A stretch of 64,000 nucleotides of DNA from NCBI GenBank assembly GCA_022432975.1, contig CM039510.1, forward strand, positions 29,454,246 to 29,518,245, given 5' to 3'. Below are positions 24,501-34,475 of the stretch, one piece after another. The DNA comes from Begonia masoniana (taxonomy: Eukaryota > Streptophyta > Magnoliopsida > Cucurbitales > Begoniaceae). A program made the position numbers and the translations under genes. The first letter of the stretch is position 1; each line of letters opens with the position of its first letter. The notes beneath the pieces were generated by a model. That model did not search any database and was not told the DNA's origin. It was given only the letters and a program-made list of their open reading frames with translations.

Positions 24501-26030
24501 GATATGCCGGTGGCCTTAGAGACTGAATTTCATAAGTTTAACCTAGAAACTGTGTCCAATGTAGCAGCTATGCTTTCTGCCATCTCCTTGAAACCTACCA
24601 TTCTAGAAAAGATAAAAGAAACCCAGGACATTGATGAGGAGTGTAAGAAGTTCAAGTCGAGCATGGATTCTACAGACAATTTGGACTTCAATTATACTGA
24701 TGATGGAATACTTAAGTTCAGAAATAGATATTTCGTACCAGCCAATAAAGAACTTCGTGACGAAATCCTTTCTGAAGCTCATTCTTCTAGGTTCTCCGTT
24801 CATCCTGGAAGTACAAAGATGTACAGAGATCTTAAGCAAACTTATTGGTGGCCTGGTTTGAAGAGAAGTGTAGCTGAGCATGTAGGATCATGTTTGATCT
24901 GCCAACAAGTTAAGGCTGAACATCAGAGGCCTGCAGGGATGCTGCAGCCATTGCCACTTCCTGAATGGAAATGGGAGCAGATAACCATGGACTTTGTTGT
25001 AGGATTACCCAGGACTGTAAAAGGACACGATGCAATTTGGGTGATAGTTGATCGATTAACCAAATCAGCCCATTTCTTACCCATCAAGATGACTTACCCT
25101 ATGGATCAGCTAGCCGAATTGTATGTGCATGAGGTTGTGCGACTACATGGAGTTCCAGCTACTATAGTTTCGGACCGAGACTCTAGATTCACATCCAAAT
25201 TTTGGAAGAGTTTACATAAATCCATGGGCACACAGCTAAACTTCAGTACAACCTTTCACCCTCAAACAGATGGACAATCGGAAAGAACCATTCAAATATT
25301 AGAGGATATGCTCCGGGCATGTGTTTTGGATTTTCAAGGTTCTTGGAGCAAGTATTTGCCCTTGGTGGAATTTTCTTATAACAACAGTTTTCAAGCAACA
25401 ATAGGAATGGCGCCATATGAAGCCTTGTATGGACGAAAATGCAGATCACCTTTGTATTGGGACGAAGTTGGTGAAGCACAGTTGCTTGGTCCTGACATTG
25501 TGCAGCAGACTATTGAGAAGGTTGCTCTCATCCGTCAGAGGATCTTAACAGCTCAAAGCCGACAGAAGAGCTATGCTGACAGAAGACGCAGAGAATTAGA
25601 GTTCGAAGTAGGCGATGAAGTTTTTCTTAAGGTATCACCATTCAAAAGAGTTGTGAGATTTGGAAAGAGAGGCAAACTGAATCCTAGATTTGTTGGTCCT
25701 TTCTCAATTCTGAAAAGGATTGGGAAGGCAGCCTATCAGTTACAGCTACCAGCTTCTATGGAAGGAGTCCATAATGTGTTTCATGTCTCTATGTTGAAGA
25801 AGTGTGTGCGGGATCCGTCCCAAGTTGTTGAACAGCAAAGCATTGAAATTCAACCTACACTTACCTACGAGGAGAAGCCAGTAAAGATTCTGGATTATGC
25901 AGTAAAGGTACTACGCAACAAAAAAGTGCCGCTGGTGAAAGTCTTGTGGCACAATCAGAACACAGAGGAGGCAACATGGGAGCGCCAACAAGACATAATG
26001 GACCAACATCCAGAACTGTTCAGGTACTGA
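21540..26030 (+). pseudogene. Element 1 gag-pol, broken
   Basis: Gag starts at 21540 (MSRRR). It is damaged by an early stop near 21622, a frameshift near 21935 and an AAA to TAA change near 22145. Intact further on are two CCHC knuckles ([14 protein letters not shown] and [14 protein letters not shown]), protease with DSGATHS (about 22689), and reverse transcriptase with FIDDILIY (about 23700). TGA replaces a TGG at 24036. RNase H ([12 protein letters not shown]) follows, then integrase with the HHCC finger, the D-D-E core ([24 protein letters not shown]) and a GPF motif. A chromodomain-like carboxy terminus ([20 protein letters not shown]) ends at 26030. Chromodomains target such elements to heterochromatin. 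The pol half is almost complete, but gag defects make this copy non-autonomous. Confidence 0.9.
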
Positions 26031-26052
26031 ATTTTGAGGACAAAATTCTTTT

Positions 26053-26065
26053 AAGGAGGGTAGAC
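26053..26065 (+). other. Element 1 polypurine tract
   Basis: AAGGAGGGTAGAC directly precedes the 3' LTR. The same purine block is found just before the 3' LTR of element 2. Confidence 0.8.
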
Positions 26066-28841
26066 TGTAGCACCCGGTTCCATTAAACCCAATTTAATTT
26101 GTCAAATTAAGATGTGCAAATATGGATTAGGTTAATGAATGGATATGCAAGGGCATTATGGTAAATTAAAAACTTATTAGTGGATAACCTATTTAAAAGA
26201 AATTTATTGAGCTTAGCCGCCACTGTTCATTCTTGCTCTCGGCTTTCAGCTCAAACCAGCAGACTTCCCAGGCGATTTCCTTCCCCGAGTCTGTTCGCCG
26301 AGCTAGGTAAGTTTTTACCTCGATTTTTCTGACTTAGTAACTAAGGAAGATTGTATGGGGGAGTGTTGGATATGTATTTTGGGAACTCATCAGGAAAGTG
26401 AGTAGGTTCGGGTTTAGCATAGAATCAGTAATGCTTGGCGATCAGAACTCCCAACTGTTCCCTTAGGTTTTCTGAATGCCTTAGAATGAGATTTAGTATA
26501 GGTTGACTTAATGTTCTGTTTATGTTCTAGGTGAGAAAGATCCCGAAGAAGCTCCTAACCGAGCACTCGCCAAGAATCCAGGTAAGTAGAGTTTGTTTGT
26601 GCCTTCGGGCCTACATCACAAAACAGTAGGACTTATGTATGCTTTGTATGTTTATTTTCCAGTTGTCATGCATCATGTTTTTGAAAGAATTACGAAAATG
26701 AATTTACATGAAATGCATGGTAAGTGTGAGCAGGATGATCAGAACAACTGTTAAGGGGGATTAATCCGCCCCTTAACTGAGAACAGAGGATTGAGGTTTT
26801 GGGAAAAGTGATCCACTTCCCAATCCTACAGGGGGATCAGACCAGCTAACTGTTAAGGGAACTAATCCGCCTCTTAATTGAGATCAGAGGATGTATGCTT
26901 TGGGGGATGACTGATCCACTCTCCCATCGTACAGAGGGATCAACAGAGCTCGATTATGTATACAACAGAGAGGAGAAATTAGAAACAGCATGTCTAGGAG
27001 ATTTATGATTCAGTAATTCATTTCATTCATTGCTTTACTTGCTTAGCATTAGGCTAATAGATGAGTTTTGTGATGTAGGTGAAGAAGTTACTGAAGGTAT
27101 GTTTACCGACCAACATGAGGACTAGGCTGGTTGGAGGAACATTTTCAGGCATCGGTTTGGTCATCTGTTGAGGCGGTTTAATTCATGGCTGCAGGTGTTG
27201 AGTTGAGAGTGACTAGTTCAGTATAGATGTTTTTCTAAAAATTTTATGTAGATGTTTTTCTAAAAATTTTATGACAGTAGTGGTCTCAAAGTTTTGAATA
27301 CATTTTAAAAATCTTCTGATATGGGTATTTTTTTGGATTTCTGAAAACATTGTTTTTACTGAATTTTGAGTAATGCAATGGTTAAGTCGTTTTTGAATGA
27401 TTTCAGTAGAGTAAGTAAATCCTTTCTGTAGTTGGAGTAGTGTTTTATAACGAGGAGTTGGTGAGATGTTGTTTTGTTCTCTATCGGTAGATGATGTCCA
27501 TCGGTAGATGTTGAGTCATGGTTGAGTTATCTATCGGAAGATGGAAGTCTATCGGCAGATGAAGTTATGTTGACTTCATCGGCAGATGAAGTTATGTTGA
27601 CTTCATCGGCAGATGGAGTTGTGTATGAGTTATGTTGACGTTGACTTCATCGGCAGATGAAGTTATGTTGACTTCATCGGCAGATGAAGTTATGTTGACT
27701 TCATCGGCAGATGGAGTTGTGTATGAAGTTATGTTGACTTCATCGGCAGATGGAGTTGTGTATGAAGTTATGTTGACTTCATCGGCAGATGAAGTTATGT
27801 TGACTTCATCGGCAGATGAAGTTATGTTGACTTCATCGGCAGATGGAGTTGTGTATGAAGTTATGTTGACTTCATCGGCAGATGGAGTTGTGTATGAAGT
27901 TATGTTGACTTCATCGGCAGATGGAGTTGTGTATGAAGTTATGTTGACTTCATCGGCAGATGGAGTTGTGTATGAAGTTATGTTGACTTCATCGGCAGAT
28001 GGAGTTGTGTATGAAGTTATGTTGACTTCATCGGCAGATGGAGTTGTGTATGAAGTTATGTTGACTTCATCGGCAGATGGAGTTGTGTATGAAGTTATGT
28101 TGACTTCATCGGCAGATGGAGTTGTGTATGAAGTTATGTTGACTTCATCGGCAGATGGAGTTGTGTATGAAGTTATGTTGACTTCATCGGCAGATGGAGT
28201 TGTGTATGAAGTTATGTTGACTTCATCGGCAGATGGAGTTGTGTATGAAGTTATGTTGACTTCATCGGCAGATGAAGTTATGTTGACTTCATCGGCAGAT
28301 GAAGTTATGTTGACTTCATCGGCAGATGAAGTTATGTTGACTTCATCGGCAGATGAAGTTATGTTGACTTCATCGGCAGATGGAGTTGTGTATGAAGTTA
28401 TGTTGACTTCATCGGCAGATGGAGTTGTGTATGAAGTTATGTTGACTTCATCGGCAGATGGAGTTGTGTATGAAGTTATGTTGACTTCATCGGCAGATGG
28501 AGTTGTGTATGAAGTTATGTTGACTTCATCGGCAGATGAAGTTATGTTGACTTCATCGGCAGATGGAGTTGTGTATGAAGTTATGTTGACTTCATCGGCA
28601 GATGAAGTTATGTTGACTTCATCGGCAGATGAAGTTATGTTTAACATTTTCAAACCATGATTATAGTTTTGATTACTACATTGTGTTTAGAATTATTTCC
28701 GCTGCAGGTTTTAAATATTTGAAATTTTAGAAAAGTCAACTTTTGGCTGTCGAGTGAAATTTTAAATTTAGCATCCAGACGTCATGATTCGGTTCAGTGT
28801 TATGAGTAGCAAACCGGGTTCAGATAACTTGGGGCGTTACA
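26066..28841 (+). repeat. Element 1 3' LTR (2,776 bp)
   Basis: Starts TGTAGCACCCGG and ends GGGGCGTTACA. It matches the 5' LTR closely outside the minisatellite. Confidence 0.95.
27555..28640. repeat. LTR minisatellite, 27-bp and 39-bp units (3' LTR)
   Basis: Same units as in the 5' LTR but in different proportions: 18 of 39 bp and about 12 of 27 bp, including one run of 11 consecutive 39-bp units. Frames are open on both strands, and both strands give the peptide core SSADEV wherever the 27-bp unit occurs. Confidence 0.95.
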
Positions 28842-29282
28842 ATATCCAGCCGATATTGCTCTCGACAATGTTTACTGCGAAATTCCTTCGATTGTGAGGT
28901 CGATGAAGCTGGCTGTGAGGAGCTGGGAGCCGAGGAGCTGGGCGGTGGCTGTGAGGCCCTTGGAGGTGCCTGTGGAGCACGTGGATGGGGTTTGAACTGT
29001 GGATGTGGCTCTGAGACCCGTGAAACTGACTGTGGGGCCGGTGGATGTGGCTGTAAGGCCCGTGGAGTTGGAGGTGGCTGTGAGGGCAGTGGAGATGGCT
29101 GTGACATCGTTGGCCGCTTTGAAGGTCCACCTTGTGACGTCGAATCCTTCTTTCGTTTATAAGCAAGTTTATCTGCCATTTTCGTAAAGTTTGCAAATTG
29201 GAAAGTCTCCAATATTAGCAACAATAACTCAAACCGTGGCGAAAATCAGAGCCCGGTCAAACTCGGCCTTCACAGCCATAAC

Positions 29283-29370
29283 CCGGACGGACGCAATAAT
29301 TTTCCGTCCGTCCGGGGTATTGCTATGATCCCCCGGACGGACGGATTAAAATTGCGTCCGTCCGGGTTAT
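29283..29370 (-). repeat. MULE right subterminal CCGGACGGACG inverted pairs
   Basis: Paired CCGGACGGACG and CGTCCGTCCGG motifs with short AT-rich spacers lie inside the right inverted repeat, mirroring the block at 12505-12680. Confidence 0.8.
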
Positions 29371-29568
29371 TCAAAAAAAGGCGATTTTGACCTAGGGCTC
29401 GGATTTTTGCGTTCTAAACGTAAAAATTTAAACTAATCCACTACAAAAGGAGTAAGATATTACCTGATGCGTTTTTCGCTTGAGAATCGCACAAGAAATT
29501 TGGAGAGCGTCGAGAGAAAACGAATTCCGGCCACTGTTGAGTTCCCGGCGATTTTCCCTTTCTAAAAC

Positions 29569-29909
29569 GATTATAATCGATCGCCCGGACGGACGGGAAC
29601 TTATCCCGTCCGTCCGGGGTATTTTTTAAGTTAACCCGGACGGACGGGTAATTAACGCGTCCGAATGGGCAACGTGGCGACACGTGGCAGATGTTGATTG
29701 AACCAACAATTGGGGACGGACGGAATAATTTATCGTCCGTCCGGGTCGGGTCCAAAAAACGCCCGGACGGACGCAAACGACGTCCGTCCGTCCGGAGTGG
29801 TCATAATTGGCAGTTTTCGAATAGTTGATGGTTTGAATCGGGAAAATTTTTTGTTTGTGGTTGTTTTTGGAAAACGTGCGTAGTTTGTGGTTGTTTTTGG
29901 TAATTTCCC
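29569..29909 (-). repeat. MULE right terminal inverted repeat
   Basis: This 341-bp repeat is the reverse complement of 11953-12291 with few differences, followed directly by TSD TATATTTTC. Confidence 0.95.
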
Positions 29910-29918
29910 TATATTTTC

Positions 29919-31121
29919 TCGAAGCATTGGATTTTGTTAACATTTCTTCATTTTCACTAAGTTTCTAGGGTAGATATACCCAGAACGCAACATAAGATAT
30001 TTAAATGAGGACAAAAACAAGAATACTATATGGATATCTTTGATGATATTTGTAAAATGTGGCAATGACTGAAATATTTCTAATTTAATAAACAAGCAAT
30101 TATTATCTCAAATTGTGGATTAGATCATCTGAGAATAACTTAGTTTTGTAGAAGTAATAAATTGTTGCAAGTTTCAATTAGAAGATGAATAAAACAAAAG
30201 TTTGATTAATTAGAATAAATATAACTAATGAGAGATAATGATGTTGATAACCAAATAATTCATTCCATGATAATTAGAATTCTAATAATAGAATTTCAAG
30301 GATTAGGTTTTCAAAATACTGTTTATTATTATATTATGTAATCAAAATTAATAAAATAATTGTCATGACTCAAAAATGGCTAACAATGAAACGAGAAGCC
30401 AGCTTGAAAAAGGAAAATAGCCAAATCCCCAAAAACATGAGCCAACAATGACGCAGCGGGATGCGAGAACGAACGAAAAACTCTCTCGCAAGAGAAACTA
30501 AGAGAAACCCTAATTTTTTGAATCTTAAATAATAATTGAATAATTACGAATTCGAAATACAACCTTAAATAAAATAGTCAATTAATTAAAGAAATTAAAA
30601 TCAAATCAAATAATACATAAAATAATTCATAAAATATTTATGAAATATTTGAATGCTGATTTAAAGATGATTTAAAAGCTTAATATCTTTGAACGCTGAT
30701 TCAAATCTTTAGGGAATCACCACATCAAACAACCAGTTCTAATAGTCATATTTCTTTTATTTAAAAGTTTATGTTGTTGAGATATTATCTCTAGTTCGTT
30801 CTATTACTTTCTTTTCTGAAATATTTCTTTTTGTCAATAGCTGGATGCTGCAAATCTCTCTGACTATGACACCAAAAAGAGTTAATCAGGGTGAGTTGAC
30901 AAAACTCAATGCTATATCTTATGTTTATAAATTATGAGGGAACGTGTATCAAGAAAATTCACTTATTAAAACAGAATTGAAAATATGCCTGAAAAGGATA
31001 TGTGAACCATCAATAGGACAAATATTAAAAGTTCTACTATATAGTGGTGAACATTAAGTTATGCTATTAATATAGTACATAAACGTCGACGAAAAAAGAG
31101 TCATTCACAACTCGAGCACAC
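29919..31121. other. AT-rich intergenic DNA between the MULE and the retrotransposon nest
   Basis: I see no gene, RNA or element end here. Short frames such as 30380-30562 minus have no recognisable content. It ends with CACAC, the left TSD copy of the outer solo LTR. Confidence 0.5.
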
Positions 31122-31424
31122 TGTAACGCCCCAGGTTTACCCCTAGCTCGGGTCGCTACTTTGCTCGCCTTTACAACATTTAAAATGAAATTTAAAATAA
31201 TTTTTGATAAAATTTTGGCTCGGTTTTTGAGTTTTTTGAACTCTTAAAAACGTTCGTAAAATACGTACAAAATGCGTCGGAAAATGTTGAGTTAAAACAT
31301 ATTCGAAAAATGAAAATTTAAAAAAAAAATTGGTTGAGCCGCAAGAGGTGTGCGCGCGCCGCTTAAGCAACGTGCACCCCGCGTGCTGTCGTTGCATGCG
31401 ATGCGTGTAGCAGCGCGCCCCAGG

Positions 31425-31479
31425 GGCGATTGATCGGCACCCTCTCAGGTTTGCCTGACCATTCGCCGATCTATCGGCG
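31425..31479. repeat. GC-rich hairpin motifs in the outer LTR
   Basis: CGCCGATCTATCGGCG (31464-31479) is an inverted repeat with 7-bp arms and a 2-nt loop. GGCGATTGATCGG at about 31425 is a second, imperfect one. Both lie in a GC-rich island within an AT-rich LTR. Confidence 0.75.
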
Positions 31480-34475
31480 TTGGGCGTCGCGCGTCCCCCA
31501 GCAGCGCGCACTGCGCACGCCACACCTGCGCCTATGCGCGCCTCTCTTGCGCCTACAGCTCGGTCATTCCGCGGCCACTTCGACCTTTGACATGCCTCGG
31601 GTTGCATTTTTAAAAGAAAATAGGCAAATTCCCAAACTTTTAATCATCTCCCTACTTATTACGTGTTTTTCTTTTGTAGGTATAATTTTTGAAAGGAATG
31701 CATAAGGAGTGCTTGGAGGAGTCACCATTTGGCCCATGAGAATTTGTCTTCCCGGCCTAATTTAATTTGTAATTTTTATTTCAAACTTATTTAGCATACA
31801 TTCGCCTTTATTGTATGGATTTTATAATTGCATTGCATGCATTAGATTGTGTGGTTAGGATTAGATGAATGTTGGTGGATTATGGATTGAAGAATTTCAA
31901 CTCTAATATTCAAGGAAAAAGTCTACAACAAATAGAGTCCAAAGGAAGCCATGACCCAAAGAAGAGCCCACATGATTTTGCAGGTACAAGAGTTAGTGGC
32001 AACATTGATTGATTATGTGGCAAGATTCCCTCCATTGATCCCTTTAGGCATGACATTCATCTCCTCCCTAGGATGTGTGCTTGTTTGCTTTGATCTTGGC
32101 CATCCATCTTTTTTCATCCAAGGGCCACCATTTATTCATCCTTATGGAAACCCTAATAATCCACCCTATGACTCTATAAATTCATGGCATTGGTGCATGT
32201 ATGACAACTTTTGCTCATTTATAAAATTTTTATTTCTCTACTCCAAGGTGGTTAGCCTTAGGTGTTTTTCCTTGGTTCTTTGAACCAAGTGGAGTAGCCC
32301 TCTATTATTAATCTAGCTTTGGGTTGCTAGATTAATTCTTATCTTTTCCCTCACCTTTTCCATTGGGATTAGGATTGAGGATGAAAACCTAGGCCCTATG
32401 TGGTCGATTTTCTTCGGAAAATTGTTTATCCGAGAGTTTAAACCGTAAGATCGCTCTACGGATCCGCCAAAGGTATTTCCATTATTTTCATTTCCGCAAC
32501 ACTTTCACACACACTCTCACCTTTAATTTTCAGCCATCAAACTCACACACTCCACCATTTATTTTATTTGCATTTTAATTTCTTCATCTTCATCTCCCTT
32601 TCTTCACCTTACACACACATTTTCACACCTTTAATCTCTTATATTTTTATTGTACTTTTATCATTTCTTCACCTTCATGTTCGGCCACACTCCATAGCAC
32701 ACACCTTCACCTTATTTATTCTTTGCATTTATTATCATATTTTTCTCCTATTTCGGCCATTTTCCATTCACACACACCGAGCACATTTTCTATCAATTTG
32801 TGGGTTTGAACACAACCATTTTCTAAGGGATTTTGTATCAACCTTTTTCCACAATTTCCCAATTTTCTTCACTTCTCACCCCTACATTTCACTTAAAAAC
32901 ATACCCAAACCCTCTTCCAACATTCTCCACCCCTCGAGACGTTAAAACCCTAAAAATTCGAAGCAGTGTAACAGTTGATTGTTTAAAAACCAAAACATGA
33001 AAACAACCATTTTATACAATACATCTAAAACACACACCAAAAGAGTTATAAATCCCCTACATATACACATCCAAAATCTCAACCAAAACTACTAAACCAT
33101 CACACCTCCCAACCATACTATGGTCAAGGCGCCCCAATAAATTGCCTACACCGGCATACAACCTGCGTCGCCGACTGTATTTTAATCCTGGCCTTGCTCG
33201 TAGAGCTCACCTGACAACTCGTCGTCACCTACACTATAGAACACCTTTAATGCTTAGCAAGTAGGGAATAATGAAAAAAAACACAATGCATACTCAACCC
33301 TTAACACATACAGTTTCTACACACTCTGTTGTTCTCGGTTCGTTTTTGTTTCATTAATCTTTCACTTTCCCGTGTGGATCAAGTAGGCACTCATCCGAGC
33401 CCCGCTCACAGAACGGTCACACTTTGACCCAGCAGAGGAAGTGTAGCACCCGGTTTCATTGAGCCAACTTATTTTATCAACTAGTAGTAAAAGTTTTATA
33501 GATGAAATTAGGAGAAATTAGTGATTAGGCTAATGAGTGACTAGGCGAGGGCATAATGGTAAATTGAGATATAAAGTGGATAACCTATTTAAGGGAAGAG
33601 GTTCTGCGTTTAATGCACAGTAGCCGCCACCCTATTTCCATTTCCCTTCGTTTTCAGCTCAGCTCAGCAGACTTCCTTCCGACATTTTCCTCTCTGATTT
33701 TCTCCATTCTAGGTGAGTTTTGCTTCATTTTTACTTGCTGTTTTAGCGATTAGATAACAGAGAGATTGTAGGGGAGTGTTCGTGAATGCTGTGAGTAAGA
33801 GTTAGTTTCAGGTTTTGGGGTGAACCAGGAATGCTTGACGAACAGGACTTCCAGCTAGTTTCCCTAAGATTTCTAAATAGTTTAGAATGAAGTTTAGTAA
33901 TGCGGTGCTCTGTTTACGATTCTAGGTGAGCAGATTCCCGAAGTAGCAAACAACCAGACAATCTCTAGGAGACCAGGTAAGTGAAGTATGCTTGTGCCTT
34001 CGGGCCTACATCACAAAACAGTAGGAGTATGTATGCTTGAATGTGTTTGTATGTCATGCATCATATTTTGAAAGTATGCAAAAATAAATTTACATGAAAT
34101 GACATGGTAAGGAATGAACAGGCTGTAACAGATAAACTATTAAGGGAACTAATGCGCCCCTTAACTTATGAAGGGATTTATACTTTGGGAGAAGTGATCC
34201 AACTCTCAATTTCACAGGGGGATCTGAACAGTTATTAAGAGAACTAATCTGCCCCTTAATCGAGAGAGAGGATGTATGACTTTGGGAGAAGTGATCCAAC
34301 TCCCAATTTCACAAGGGGATCAGATCAGAAATAAATGCATATGCAACTGAGATGAGAAAGTAGAAACTGCATATTTAGGAATTTATGTTTCAGCATTCCA
34401 TTTATTACTGCTTTACTTACTTAGCATTAGGCTAATAAATGAGTTTTATGATGTAGGTAAAGAAGTGACAGCAGG

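Larger units (their letters stand above)
17604..28841 (+). mobile_element. Ty3/gypsy Tekay/Del-type chromovirus (element 1)
   Basis: The element is bounded by TGTAGCACC and GGGGCGTTACA and flanked by the perfect 5-bp TSD ATATC (17599-17603 and 28842-28846). LTRs are 17604-21391 and 26066-28841. Outside their minisatellites they are nearly identical: I see roughly ten substitutions in the first 1.5 kb, so insertion was fairly recent. Internal order is PBS, gag with two CCHC knuckles, protease, reverse transcriptase, RNase H, integrase and chromodomain. It inserted into exon 1 of the second MULE gene. Confidence 0.95.
16335..29179 (-). pseudogene. Second MULE gene, plant transposon protein-like, split by element 1
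   Basis: Exon 1 starts at 29179 (MADKLAYKRK, start context GAAAATGG) and is cut at 28842 by element 1. It resumes at 17603 and ends at 17555; intron 17554-17474; exon 2 is 17473-16335. Removing element 1 and one TSD copy leaves exactly 507 codons including the stop, so the frame was intact before insertion. A Ser/Pro/Gln-rich amino terminus is followed by a region typical of the plant family annotated as putative plant transposon protein domain (KMVRLFYANMRF, then EEYEVTPQVVNEVLGF, then VGHRDHVSYMCLYVMEKLYS). The carboxy terminus has acidic repeats of the type GDGDDEVVLP. Biochemical function is unknown. It reads toward the transposase, from the opposite inverted repeat. It may be an accessory gene of the element or a captured gene. 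The insertion should abolish it. Confidence 0.75.
11953..29909. mobile_element. Complete Mutator-like element (MULE), split by a nested Ty3 element
   Basis: Both ends are GGGAAATTACCAAAAACAAC in inverted orientation (11953 and 29909), flanked by a perfect 9-bp TSD, TATATTTTC (11944-11952 and 29910-29918), the size typical of Mutator elements. The terminal inverted repeats are about 340 bp and nearly identical. Removing the nested element 1 (17604-28841 plus one 5-bp TSD) leaves an ancestral element of about 6.7 kb. It carries two genes: a MURA-type transposase on the plus strand near the left end, and a second gene on the minus strand reading inward from the right end. The boundaries rest on terminal match plus TSD and are firm. 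Confidence 0.95.
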
